Origin: Saccharomycopsis fibuligera x Saccharomycopsis cf. fibuligera
Lineage: Eukaryota > Ascomycota > Saccharomycetes > Ascoideales > Saccharomycopsidaceae
Length of the DNA stretch: 64,000 bases
Assembly (NCBI GenBank): GCA_001936135.1
Contig: CP012816.1
Span: forward strand, 2,111,501 to 2,175,500
Direction of reading: 5' to 3'
Shown: one piece after another, positions 20,672 through 32,300 of the stretch
Numbering within the stretch: the first letter of the stretch is position 1
Layout of the letters: the number at the start of each line of letters is the position of its first letter
Made by a program: the position numbers and the translations under genes
Notes under the pieces: model-generated
Database searches by the model: none
The model's input: the letters and a program-made list of their open reading frames with translations, nothing else
What the model was told of the DNA's origin: nothing

Positions 20672-22898
20672 GCAGCAGCAGCACCAGCACCAGCACCAGC
20701 AGCAATATCAACAGTCACCTTTACAATTATCACATCAAAATAGCACTTCAGCACTTGCCAACAGTATTGTCAACTCAACTGGCTACCAGCCTTCACCATC
20801 TCCAAGAGTCTCATCATATAGAAGAAATGCAAGTTTGGCAAGTACCCCTCAGCCAAATTCCGGGACTGGTGAACTTACATATGAAGCGTGGTGTAAAAGA
20901 GGTAGACCACCAATCATTGATAGACCGCATGAACAAAGGATCAAAAACGTTATGAGAATGATGAAAAAAGTGAAAAATCAAAATAATGAGTTTGTGCATT
21001 TGTATTTTGACAAATTGCCAGATGCTAAAGAATACGCTGGTTATTATCAGGTAGTAAGAAATCCAATTTGCTTGGATCAGATTAGAGTGAAAATTCGTCA
21101 AAGAAGTTACGGTACGGTTGAACAATTTGTTGAAGACTTGAATTTGATGTTTAATAATGCCAAATTATACAACGCTCAAGGCTCGCAAATATATAATGAT
21201 ACGCTTTTGTTGGAAATGAAAGCACATGAACTTGTTAAAGAGGAATTAAGAAAGCCTGATAGTGCATACTTATCCGCTGATGGGGCTCATAACTTAAAAA
21301 TTCCATTAGATCAAGTCGACGTTAACGGAAAATTCTATAAAATTGGTGATTGGATATTGGTAAGAAATCCGAATGATCCAAATAAACCCATCGTTGCTCA
21401 ATTGTTCAGATTATGGCAAACTCAAGATGGTAAAAGATGGATCAACGTATGTTGGTACTATAGACCAGAACAAACGGTTCATAGAGTGGATCGTCTCTTT
21501 TATGAAAATGAAGTTTGTAAAAGTGGTCAATATAGAGACCATTCGGCCGAGGAAATTGTGGGCAAATGTTATGTGGCCTATTTTACTAGATATCAAAGAG
21601 GCGATCCAGGGGTGCAATTTGAAGGTCCACTTTTTGTTTGTGAATTTCGCTACAATGATACAGATAAAGGTTTTAACAAAATTAGAACTTGGAAAGCTTG
21701 TTTGCCCGATGAAGTGCGTCATATTGAAGATCCAATAATTCCATTGAAATCTCTCAGAGTGATGCTGAAAGTTGAATCTCCATTAAAACATCTACTACCA
21801 CCAAATGCATCTTACAATGATCCGATACCTGATCCAACATTGGGACATCCTAATGCTCCCCCATTAATCGGCGCCGTTTATCTTAGACCACCTGATCCAA
21901 AGGACGATTTAGGACAATATTCCACGTCAACTCATCCAAATAAGAACAATACTCCGAAGGCGATAAATAACGTTAAGAATGTCACTAGTGTGCCTTTGCC
22001 TCAAGGAAACATTGCGTCTTCTCAAATGAATATCAGAAACGTGAATCAGTCAAGCGTTTCCGGTACTAGCTCTCCTGTGCCTGGGGCCTCGAATACTCCA
22101 TTGAGCCCAGCTGGGGTAGCTGGAGCAGCTGGAGCAGCAGGTCATTCATTTGCCTATTCATCACCAAAAAATCCAGGATTTGCTGCTCTTAGTGGTGTTG
22201 GCGTTGGTGCTGGTAATATTGGTACTGCTGCTGGTGGGGTTTATGGTGGCTCACCATATATCCCGCCACTATCGTCACAGATTCCAATGGTTCAACAAAC
22301 TCCGCTTCCACCACCTCCACCTCCTGTGCACCATGCTAATTCAAATTATACCTCTGTAAGCCTGAACTATTCTTACACTTTGCCTGAAGAAATAGAGAAA
22401 AAGTTGGTTAATGTTTCGGCTTCGATAAATCGACTTGATGCGTTTAACAAGCAAAGAAAATTGGGCATAACTAGTTTCATTAATAACGTCGCGATCAATA
22501 AGACCGACAAAGACAAAGATTATGGTAACGATGTGAATAATTCACCTGTTATATGGCTTCGATCACCTCCAGTGTACGTTCCTAGTAAGATCCAAGTGTC
22601 TAATTTGCTAAGCTTGAGTAACTTAACTACCAGGTCCAGAAAACGCGCATTCAAGGATGAGAACGAAGATGAAGCGAAAAATGATGATGTGACTGATACT
22701 GAGGAGGTCAAGTCGGCCGCAACAGAATTCAACAAAAGAGGTAAACTGTTCAAGCAAAAATTAGGCACCCATGCTTTGCATGATGAAGAAGTTGTTGACG
22801 CACCTGGATTTGGATATGCTGGGCAAGGTACTGTGAATCATAGTGCTAAATATATTGCTTGGTGTATTGAAAAGAAAAGGCTTAGAGTATACCAATAA
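20070..22898 (+). CDS. RSC1/RSC2: RSC chromatin-remodelling complex subunit Rsc1/Rsc2
   Basis: 942 residues from the ATG at 20070 (MSKNSGSANM). An earlier in-frame ATG is not evident: the open frame continues upstream to 19902 only through a hydrophobic, T-rich stretch that looks like leader. Domains in order: bromodomain 1 (about 14-112), polyQ tract (about 178-210), AT-hook (KRGRPP, about 274), bromodomain 2 (about 289-390, with YYQVVRNP and NNAKLYN, the acetyl-lysine Asn region), and BAH domain (about 416-550, GDWILVRN through KACLPDEVRH). This combination is diagnostic of Rsc1/Rsc2, alternative subunits of the RSC remodeller that read acetylated nucleosomes. The C-terminus carries Gly/Ala and poly-Pro stretches and ends in a conserved-looking block (KYIAWCIEKKRLRVYQ). 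Confidence 0.93.
20601..20710 (+). repeat. CAG/CAA trinucleotide tract encoding polyQ in Rsc1/2
   Basis: A CAG block, then a CAA block, then CAG and CAC codons encode more than 30 Gln followed by alternating Gln-His, between bromodomain 1 and the AT-hook. The change of synonymous codon along the tract suggests at least two separate expansions. Confidence 0.9.
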
Positions 22899-23269
22899 TC
22901 GATAATTTGATTGAGTTTGATTTTGGTCAACTTGGCTGCAAAAACAAACGTTGTGAAGAAGGTGCATCGTTTATATTGTTGTGTATTGATGTTGATTATA
23001 ATGGCATGTCTCGTCAATAGGCTTACCATTTATTTTTATTTTATTTTTATAGATTTGTATTTTTTTTTTTTGCATTTATTGTCAATATCTCATGATGTAA
23101 TTAGTATATTTGTACAATACAGATTACTTATCTATTTTATTTTTTCATTTTAATTATAGAATACGGAACTGGAACATCATAGTGCAGAACCGCTGTGTAT
23201 CATTATGAAACATATTACGAAGCATATTACGAAACAATATAGCGGTATCAATAATATCTCTGAAAAATG

Positions 23270-23312
<43 letters not shown>

Positions 23313-23981
23313 AAAAAAGTAGATAAAACATATATGCTCCTTCTTAATTGTAAATACACAAGTATACTGATATAGATATTCGTTGGCTAAAAATTCCGTT
23401 AGTCCCTTCTATCTTACATTAGCGCTCCAATGTAATAGACTCTCCCGCGCATAGCCGGAGCATAACTGCTATCTGCACTCCAATCTCCAACTGATCATGC
23501 GTCAAGCATCATGGTTGATTCTTCAAACCTTCTAATTTTTGACTCTTTGACTTTTAAATTCGTCCGAGTGTTCATAACATGGGACAATTAAGCAATTCTG
23601 GTAATTTCCATCATAGCATGGCATAGTCTATACCGTAGTATATAGATTAGCGCCTTTCCAATGTTGGTCGCTTGATTTATTGGCTACTCGAATGTGCAGG
23701 CTTAGCTGATTTGGCTGGGGTTTATTAATTTTTTAAAAAGGATACTAATTATTTATATGATGCTAATAGAGAGAACTGTAAAAAAAAAAAAAAAGTAATA
23801 AAAAAAAATGAAAAAAATAAAAAAAAAAATGCAATAAAAGTGATAAAAATCTTTAGTTGAAAGCAGCTGCCAAAGAAGCGTCGAACAAATAATGAAATAA
23901 GGAGAAAGTATGCCAAAATATCTATTATCCCTAGCTCTCACCATAATGCATTCATAAAACTTTCTTATTCTTTTTTACCAC
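22899..23981. other. Convergent intergenic region with A41 run
   Basis: Holds the 3' ends of RSC1/2 (plus) and the kelch gene (minus). A run of 41 A (23270-23310) and a second A-rich stretch at 23777-23830 are the main features. No gene is seen. Confidence 0.65.
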
Positions 23982-26900
23982 TTACTCATTCATAAGCTCA
24001 TCTTCATTGTCATCTTCATTTTCATCTTCATTTTCTTCTTCATTTTCTTCTTCATTTTCTTCTTCATTTTCTTCTTCATATTCACTATCGTCGACATTAT
24101 TATTAGTAATATTGCGATTGCCCAACTCCCCAAGCTGTTGTTGATACAAGTAATAGTCATCATCATTGATGTTTTCCGATGAAGTTATGGACTGATCTAC
24201 CACTGTTCTTCTATTATTTCGACCACGGCGGCTCCTATTTCTGCTACTTCTTGTATCATTTGTTCTGCGACGATTATCATGAAAACCATTACTATTCCTG
24301 TTCACGTTGCCAATATTACTAGCAGAAGCAACAGTATTAGCCGTAGCAGCACCACCATCACTAAATGTTGGAGTCGTTGATTGTAATGGAGAATTAGCCA
24401 ACTCGCCCATATGATGAATACTTCGATTTGGCGAACTATAAATACAACTAGAATTCCCCATCACCATGGCTAAAAACGAATCAGATCCAGCTGAATCGTC
24501 CCTATCGTCGTCATCATCATCAACGTCACTATTTTCGCCATCTTCATCACTACTTTCATCATAATTGTCATCTTCATCGTTTTGGGGACCGTCAAATTCC
24601 GCAACAAAATCGTCATTTCCCAATGGACGAAACACGCCTCTTGCTGCTGTTTCAGTTGTACTAGCTGATATGTGGGTATTGCTAGAAAAATCAACAGATC
24701 CATATACTTGATTGCGACTATTAGCAGCCATGAAATCAGAAGCAGTCTGGCTCCTTCCAAATAAAACTTCATGATTTGCTTTAAACAAGTTACCTGTATC
24801 GTAGCCATAATGTATGATATTCTTATTTGCTTGCAGCTGAGCATTAAAAACAGCTTCAATATTACTAGGATACTGGTGCTGATGATAGTAATAATAACCT
24901 GCATTTTCAATTGTTGATCTGTCATTTGGATTAACACCATGGTCTCGGGAACTTCCATTATTAGAAATGTATCGGAGATGATTGCTTCTTCCATTACTAT
25001 CATCTATAGCATTTGTTATATTAAAGTCATTATTGATGTAAAGTTTATTATACTTGGAGCAACTAGTTATCATGCTACTTTCATTGACTTCCTGGCATAG
25101 CTTTAAAATCTCAAATTTTGTCAACTGGTGGAAGTATTTCGACCGGACCACTCTTCCCCAATTATTGAAAATAAATTCAAGGGATTTTTTTTTCAATACG
25201 TAACAGTCGTCAATTTGCAAACATATGGCATAAAATTTGATTGCATTTTTTATATTCAATGTCTTAGAGTTCAAAATCATAAAGGTTTTTTCAAATAAAG
25301 AATTGATTTCGTAATAATGTGATAAGATGAATAGGCCATACAAGTCCGAATCCGATATGGCAACCAAGGAGCCAGTGTATAAGTATTGCACTAAAGATCT
25401 TATCCAGGTAATTGGTTCTCGAATGAAAAGTTTCCTAGTTTCGGTTTCGCTCATGCCGGAAAGGATAACTTTTTTAAAATATGGCCAACGGGCTAAGAGA
25501 ATGGCTAAATGAACATTTATAGGCTTTGACTTCAAGTATGTGTAAGATTTCTCAGCTTTTGATAATTTGGAGTGAATTTCAGCTTGGTCAGGTTCAAGGT
25601 AAACAGTTTCGTTGGATACTGGCGGTCTAGATGTACCTTCAACGCCAATTATTTGAAAATCGGTAAACTCTTCATTATCTAAGAATTTGGCAAAATCTAT
25701 ACTGATTTCCCGATCAGGAGTCATACTTAAAACTTCATTGTTATATTGTGCTTCAAAATAGTCAGTATTGCAACCAAATTGGCTCAACTTATTATTTAAC
25801 AAAATATTGGTCAATTTATTCATATTGTTTTGTTCTTCGAAAAGCTGATTTTTCAAGCCGAGTTGCGCCAAATCAATTTTAACCAAATTAGTCAATTTAT
25901 AATCGAAAGACGTTAAATTGATGTCCGAAGTCAACGGATACCCCAACATGTACAAATAATTGTCATTAATAAACGTATGTCTCCAAACAAATTTATTCAA
26001 TGGTTCAAAATTTCCAAAAAGTAATTTTTTCCATTTTAATTCGTTTATGTCAAGCAATGAGATACAAGGAGTGGATATTTCATAACCGTTATTATTACTG
26101 TCATTGTTATGATTGTAAGAATTCCAAAGCGGAATGATAACGTCCAAAATAGTTGGTGATTGTGTCTTGGCGAACACTGATGTGACATGGGATAAGGATG
26201 ATAATGAAGAAGCAGACGAAGCACTGGAAACTGGTAAGTAAACATGGTCACCGATAAGTTTGGGTAAATTGTAAATTTCAATTTTACCAGTAACATTGCT
26301 AGTTAGGTCAAAATAATTAATCTCGTTGCTGTTCAAATAAATCATGTTTTTATCCAATCCGCCAAATGCCCAGATCTTGTCATTGTAAAAAGTTAAATGA
26401 TGATCAAATCTTTTCACAAATTTTCTTGGGCCATCCCATGTGCCAGTGGATAGGTCAAAACAGTATAAATCGTCGTACAAATTGTTAGTGCTGGCATTGA
26501 AGCCACCGGAGATGAATAGTTTGGATCTGTCTTTTGATAAGCATGTCGCATGTCTAGATCGTGCAGCTGGCGCTTGATGAGGATTTACTTGATGAGGAAT
26601 GAGCCAAGTATTACTAGGGATGTTATAAATCAATATCTGTGATTTTTGAAGGTTCTTACTAATGGAAGCGCCGTCATTATTGCTAATATTATTAGTAGTG
26701 GGCTCATTAGAATCATTTAATAATTCATCATCCGGTACACCACCAAAGACAACAATGTTATCATTGCCGATATAATTAGTGGTGTGGCCCTCTCTTGAGA
26801 TATGGTTTGGCTTCGTATCCCATTTATTGGTTACCAAGTCCAACAAATATATATTTGTATCGAGATTGTCATCCTCGTCAAATCCACCGTAAAGGAAAAG

Positions 26901-27056
26901 TTTCTGAGTGTCGGTAACTTCCACTGAAGACTTTACTCTGAAATACGGTTGATTACCAGATGCTTGGAACACATTGATTTTTTCCAGAAGCTTCCTCTTG
27001 GCACTTTTCCCGTTTTTGGAGGCCTGGGGCAAGACTTTGGGTAAATCTGACATCAT
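23982..27056 (-). CDS. Kelch-repeat / BTB-domain protein
   Basis: 1,024 residues, starting at tandem ATGs (27056, 27053). The N-terminal 380 residues hold kelch-type blades: KLFLYGGFDEDDNLDTN, IVVFGGVPDDE, SRSKLFISGGFNASTN and KIWAFGGLDKN, each with the Gly-Gly pair and spaced aromatic residues. A BTB/POZ-like region follows at about 450-590 (TDFQIIG, later KLFIREPITWIRSLVQYLYTG and a helical BACK-like segment). The last 180 residues are acidic and low-complexity, ending in NEEE repeats. The kelch plus BTB order recalls fungal Ral2/Mds3-type regulators of Ras and morphogenesis signalling, but I cannot tell which, so no symbol is given. Cytoplasmic scaffold is the likely role (inference). Confidence 0.75.
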   Translation of the reverse strand: MMSDLPKVLPQASKNGKSAKRKLLEKINVFQASGNQPYFRVKSSVEVTDTQKLFLYGGFDEDDNLDTNIYLLDLVTNKWDTKPNHISREGHTTNYIGNDNIVVFGGVPDDELLNDSNEPTTNNISNNDGASISKNLQKSQILIYNIPSNTWLIPHQVNPHQAPAARSRHATCLSKDRSKLFISGGFNASTNNLYDDLYCFDLSTGTWDGPRKFVKRFDHHLTFYNDKIWAFGGLDKNMIYLNSNEINYFDLTSNVTGKIEIYNLPKLIGDHVYLPVSSASSASSLSSLSHVTSVFAKTQSPTILDVIIPLWNSYNHNNDSNNNGYEISTPCISLLDINELKWKKLLFGNFEPLNKFVWRHTFINDNYLYMLGYPLTSDINLTSFDYKLTNLVKIDLAQLGLKNQLFEEQNNMNKLTNILLNNKLSQFGCNTDYFEAQYNNEVLSMTPDREISIDFAKFLDNEEFTDFQIIGVEGTSRPPVSNETVYLEPDQAEIHSKLSKAEKSYTYLKSKPINVHLAILLARWPYFKKVILSGMSETETRKLFIREPITWIRSLVQYLYTGSLVAISDSDLYGLFILSHYYEINSLFEKTFMILNSKTLNIKNAIKFYAICLQIDDCYVLKKKSLEFIFNNWGRVVRSKYFHQLTKFEILKLCQEVNESSMITSCSKYNKLYINNDFNITNAIDDSNGRSNHLRYISNNGSSRDHGVNPNDRSTIENAGYYYYHQHQYPSNIEAVFNAQLQANKNIIHYGYDTGNLFKANHEVLFGRSQTASDFMAANSRNQVYGSVDFSSNTHISASTTETAARGVFRPLGNDDFVAEFDGPQNDEDDNYDESSDEDGENSDVDDDDDDRDDSAGSDSFLAMVMGNSSCIYSSPNRSIHHMGELANSPLQSTTPTFSDGGAATANTVASASNIGNVNRNSNGFHDNRRRTNDTRSSRNRSRRGRNNRRTVVDQSITSSENINDDDYYLYQQQLGELGNRNITNNNVDDSEYEEENEEENEEENEEENEDENEDDNEDELMNE

Positions 27057-27566
27057 AATCCACTTAAGAATTAAATCAGGAACCCCGTGATATGAATTTG
27101 CCTAGGTATGTATTTGTTGGTGTATAGTGTACAAGCGTGCGATGCGGTTGGGTGGTCTGGGGCAAGTGGACAGTCTAGAACGGCATAGACAGAGATGAGC
27201 TGCTTAGATGAGTCTGCAGCAGCGGATGGTGACAAGTCCAGAAGAGCACAAGAGAGAATCGCTCGCTGACAAACAAAGAAAAAGAGAAATTTCTCGCAAA
27301 AAATTTTCCCACAGCTAAGGTCACGTTACAGAGTGTACCGTCAGCTGATATATCATGTGATTTAAAGCACAGCCACATAGGTTGGCAGGTGATAGCAGGT
27401 CCAAAAAAGAGTGCATTTAGTGCAACCTGGTCGATGTGGCGCATGTTATATACAGGAGTCATATAGTCTTACAAGTATTATAACCTATGGAAATACAAGA
27501 TAACCAAGTCGGCAGGTTAATGTCAAGTATTACACGAAAAAATCACATTCATACATTTCCTTCCCT
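27057..27566. other. Intergenic: kelch-gene promoter and SKI8 3' flank
   Basis: 510 bp between two minus-strand genes. No gene, repeat or clear regulatory site is recognised. Confidence 0.55.
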
Positions 27567-28827
27567 CTATATACCTCCAGCTTCACGATACCATCTCACC
27601 CCACGGTCCATTCCAACAGTGACAATCCCGTCATTGGTTGCCAGTCCGGTGGAGGCCCTCACTCCTTTTCTGATAAACTTTGCATCCAATATCCCCACCA
27701 AGTCACCCTCAAGCGACCTGCCTGCGCTCTCGCTGGAGAAATCACTAATTGAGCTGGTGAGGGTCGCTTCTCTTTCTCTGCTTTCAATGTCCCACACTCT
27801 CAACTTGCCGTCAAACCCAGCTGACAAAAGCAAGTCACCATCTTGGTTGAAATCGAGGGCAAAAATCCAACTTTCATGAGCATTTATATTTATTGTAGCA
27901 GATGCAGAGTGCGTTGGTATAGTCAAATTGCCAATGAGTTCGCCATATTTTGTGTCGTAAAGTGAAATGTTGCCAGAGTTACCTGAATCGTAAGCTGCTG
28001 CTAAAATATTGCCATTTGGAGAAAACTTAAGAGCTCTGATAGATGATGACAAAGTAGTCCCCGTCGACTCGTTGCTGATTGAAGGCTTATGGAAAGTGAA
28101 AACTGCCCGGCATTTGTCGACTTCCGACACAATAATATCGCCATTATTGAAACCTGTTGCTACAAGATAATTTTCAGGAGAAACAGCTAATGACATGGCA
28201 AAGCTCGGAGATTTTGGTTCAACGAGACCAAAGTAAGTTAGCTCAAATGATACTTGGCCTTCTTCATTGACGATAGCAGCAAAGTTATGAATTTTAGTAA
28301 AGCCGTTGGCCTGTGTAGATACAAACTTATGGTCTTTATTCAATGGATCTTTCAAAAATTCGATTGCCCAGTAAACAGAATAGTTTGGGTTGCCTTTCAA
28401 CTGGTCCTCTTGCTCGCCACTGGTGGCTTTACTTTTAAGTTCTAGGTCTATTTGTTTGAGCTCATTCAGTGGTTGTTCAAGTTGATAAAACAACACTTTA
28501 CCAGCAAAAGTTGTGACGGCAATCACAATCACTCTAGCAGAGTTTATAGTGTCTTCAAACACAGCAATATGATGCAATCCGACTTTATCTACAAACACTT
28601 CCTTAACGTGTTCATCTGGCATTTCGCCTTCTTTGATTCTGTTATCCCACAATTTCAAGAAACCATCTCCAGAGATAGTGATAGTGGCCTCTCTGACCAC
28701 TGCAACACCGTAGATGTCGGCGCTATGGGACTGGCCCTTTGTTGCTGTTGTTATGTATTGTCTTCCCTAAAAGCAGGTTAGCAATTTCAGCAATGAAGAA
28801 TTCAAACTTAACTATTTTGCTTACCAT
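27567..28827 (-). CDS. SKI8: WD40 protein Ski8 (superkiller complex), spliced: exons 28825-28827 and 27567-28766
   Basis: The intact body of the gene has no ATG at the right place; its frame is open upstream to an acceptor at 28767. Joining to an ATG at 28825-28827 across a 58-nt intron gives a 400-residue protein, about the length of yeast Ski8 (397). The start then reads MGRQYITTATKGQSHSADIY, matching the Ski8 N-terminus (IATANAGKAHDADIF) and followed by SGDGFLKLWDN. WD repeats are seen across the protein (for example LLSAGFDGKLRVWDIESRE), and the end RGVRWYREAGG is the Ski8 signature. Ski8 is the scaffold of the cytoplasmic Ski2-Ski3-Ski8 helicase complex that feeds mRNA to the exosome; in some yeasts it also acts in meiotic recombination with Spo11. 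It is divergent from EDE1. Confidence 0.93.
28767..28824 (-). other. SKI8 intron, directly after the start codon
   Basis: 58 nt, donor GTAAGC, branch site TGCTAAC about 10 nt before the TTTTAG acceptor. Phase 0, with exon 1 contributing only the ATG. Splicing restores the conserved N-terminus, which no unspliced frame supplies. Confidence 0.88.
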
Positions 28828-29369
28828 AGTTACTGTCCAACAATGCTCGTTGTGTGTGGTTGTCTATGCCTACAACGCCTGTTTCTGGTGCTTTTGGCGC
28901 TTACAAAAAAGCAAATTAATGCTTCAAAATCAGAATTTCAGCGAAAAACAAGTGCAGCGTAGTGGCGATGTACCGTGACAGTGGGGCTAGGCAGTCGCTC
29001 GGTTCTCAGCAAGAGCTACAAGTTTGCAAGAAATGTTCACAGTCGAAAAAAAAAAATAAAAATAAAAAAGAAATAAAGAAAAGAAAGAAAATGAATAGGT
29101 AAGGAAAAGTAAATCAAAAATAAAAGGCTCAAAAATTACACTGTTCATTACAATTACTAAAGGACGTATCTCCTTCTTTGCCTACAATAGAGCGTCATCC
29201 TAGCTTACTGGTGCCGTGTTAGGAGCGCAGGGTCACAATCGCGGCAAAAACTCGCACAGAGAAGAACAGACGAAATTCCTGTAATTCCACGTTAACAATT
29301 AACTGGCTATAACTGGAATCAGAATCAGAATTAACACCAACATAAAGAAGGCAGAGTACTACAGCAATC
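28828..29369. promoter_or_regulatory. Shared divergent promoter region of SKI8 and EDE1
   Basis: 542 bp between the two start codons. The only tract of note is an A-rich block at 29046-29105. No specific site is recognised. Confidence 0.6.
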
Positions 29370-32300
29370 ATGTCAAGTAGTAAGTAATGCAATTGAAACA
29401 CTTTTGAATTTGATTTTGCAGCAGTCATGTCTTTCCAATGTGTTGAAAAATAGCGCAACGACTCTTGCCTCTGGTACTGAGGACAGCAAATTACCCCTAT
29501 AATGTAAAATAATCACTTTATTAACCACTCCATTTTAGACTCAACCGGAGCTCTCCCGAGCTCTTTTCAGCCTCTTACTCCAGAGGAAAAAAAACTCTAC
29601 TCAAAAATATTCAAAACGTTAGATCCAGATAGGCTCGGCTTGGTAACCGGTGAAGTTGCTGGCTTGACTTTCGAGAAGAGCGGTTTGGATTCGCAAACTC
29701 TATATCAGATTTGGGAACTCGCCGATTCGCAAAACAATGGGTTTCTCAGACAATTGGACTTCATTAGAGCGATGAGATTGATTGGACATGTTCAAAGTGG
29801 TAAACCTTTGTCTCCTAGTCTTGCTGATATTCCTGCTCCTCATCCTAATTTCAAAGGATTACATTTCAGCTTATCGCCATCTTCCACTGGACAGACTGCC
29901 GGAAGCGGCGGTGGTCAAGTTAAAAGTACGCCATTGCAACCTCAATTTTCTAACTCTTCTATCAACAATACTCAACTTCCTCCAATATCCGCAAATGAAA
30001 TTTCGAAATTCATTCAGCTTTTTAATAGACACGTTCCTGCGTCTCTGTCTTTTATTGGTGGTATTGAAGCAAGAGAAATCTTTTTGAAGGCTAAATTGCC
30101 AGAGACTATTTTGGGCCTTATTTGGAACTTAGCCGATAAAGGTGGTAAAGGTAGCTTGACAAAAGATGAATTTTGTTTAGCAATGTTCCTCATTCAATCT
30201 CTTTTGAAAGGTACTTTAAAGCAAGTCCCTTCTTCCATACCAGATGCCATTTGGTCTCAAATTAGCCAGATTCTAATATCGATAAATTACGGTAACAGTG
30301 CTCAAGTTTCTTCTTTGCCACAACAATCAACTGGTAATTTATTGGGCCTTACAACTGATCTGACTCCTAGAAAAAGTTCAATTCCTCCAACAACATCATC
30401 AGAACCGAGAGTTCAACAGTTTGCTCAGCTGCCTATCGCTTCTTCTCCACTTCAGCCACAACATTCGGCTTCTCAACGCCCATCAGTTAGTCGCTCTCAG
30501 TGGACTGTTACGCCTCAACAAAAACAACAGTTTGATCAAATTTTTAACTCTTTGGATAAGGAAGGTAAGGGTGCTTTGGGCCCTAGTGAAGTTGCGCCCT
30601 TCTTGCTTTCTTCAAAATTATCTCAAGAAGATTTAGCCTTAGTGTGGGACCTTTCTGATGTAAACAACACTGGTGAATTCACAAAAGTTGAGTTTGCAAT
30701 CAGTATGTTTTTGGTCCAAAAGAAGTTGAGAGGTGAAACTTTACCCTCTGTGGTCCCTGTAGAATTATTGGAAAGCTTGAAAAATGGTAGCAGCAGTGTT
30801 GCTTTTCCTAACCCACCAACGCTACCAGCTAAAATTCCCGAACATACTACTACTCTGGGTCCGTCGCCGTCTGGAGTATCAGCTGCTGTCCCTCCTCAAC
30901 AAACACAATCATCACTCAATGATTTAGTTGACATCTTTGGCACTACCTCTTCTCAACAAAACACTGGATCATCTCCAGTGAACAGAAGTATAGAGCCCTC
31001 TACAGTAGCACCTCAACGCTCAAATTCCCTTCAGGTCAATAGTACCGGAAATTCCCTTACTTCTCACGACTCCCTTGCGAGATCAGTTACAGGAGCAAGA
31101 AAATTTAAGCCTACTTCTAGTTTTGGACAAAAAATCATTCAAGAGCAAATTGAAAAAGAACAAAAAAAATCCTCATTATTACAATTGGATGAAAATAAAG
31201 AAGAAGAGGAAGATAGTGGTGACGATAGTGATATTAGTTATTCTTATAAACCAGCTCGTTCAAGTGAAGGACGAAGTGCTGGTGTGCCACCACCAATCCC
31301 AACTTCTTCTAAGCCCAATTACGATGCTTTAAAAGATTTGAGCACTGGTTCACCTCAACCGCAATATCATGCCCAATCATCAATTCCACCACCTCCACCT
31401 GCTGCTCGTTCTTTTATTAGTAATTCATCTAGAGAAGTTCAACCACAACAACAGCAACAACAACAGCAACAGCAACAACAACAACAACAACAACAACAAC
31501 AACGCAAATCACCTTCGGACTCTGCTGAGTTGGCACAGTTGAGTAACGACCTCGATAATGTTAACAATAAAATTACAGAAGAACATGTTGCCTATGGAAA
31601 TATAGGTTCTCAAATCAAATCTGTTGAATCACAAATCACAGAATTGAGAGAAAAAATTGCAAATGCTAAAAAGCAACTAGCAGCAGTTCAAGAAGCTAAA
31701 ATCACATACGAAAACAGGTTAACTCAAGTTAGAGCATTGTTAGAAGAAGAAACAGAGCAATATGAATCCATTAAAAAATCAGTGGTTGAATCTCAACAGG
31801 AAAACGAAAGTCTTAGGCAAAAGTCATCATTGTTGGAAGCTGAATATAACAATCATCAATCCGAGTATCAGTCATACCAAGCTCAGTTGACAGAAAAACA
31901 AAATGAGAATTCTGGTTACAGAGAAAGATTGGGTACACTAACCGGCCAAAACAATGATTTGGTAAAACAGTTGGAAAGTATTAAAAAAGCTCTACAAGAA
32001 CAATTAGCTTTCAATAATGTTCAAGAACGTCAAATTGAGGTTTTGAAGACAAAAAACGTTTCATTAACCGGAGACATTCAAAATGCTCAAAAAGAATTTG
32101 AAGAAGCAAAATCAGTTGGTTATCAAAAGACAAAAGATCTTAAAGCCGCTGAAGCAGCATCTCAAACTACTAGTGCATCACAAGCACAAGAAAAATCTGT
32201 CAACAATGCGGCTGAAGTACCAGCACCAACTAGCAGAAACGTTACTGATGGCGATGCAAACACACCAGTGTCTTCAGTTATTGGCACTTCTACCGCTGTC

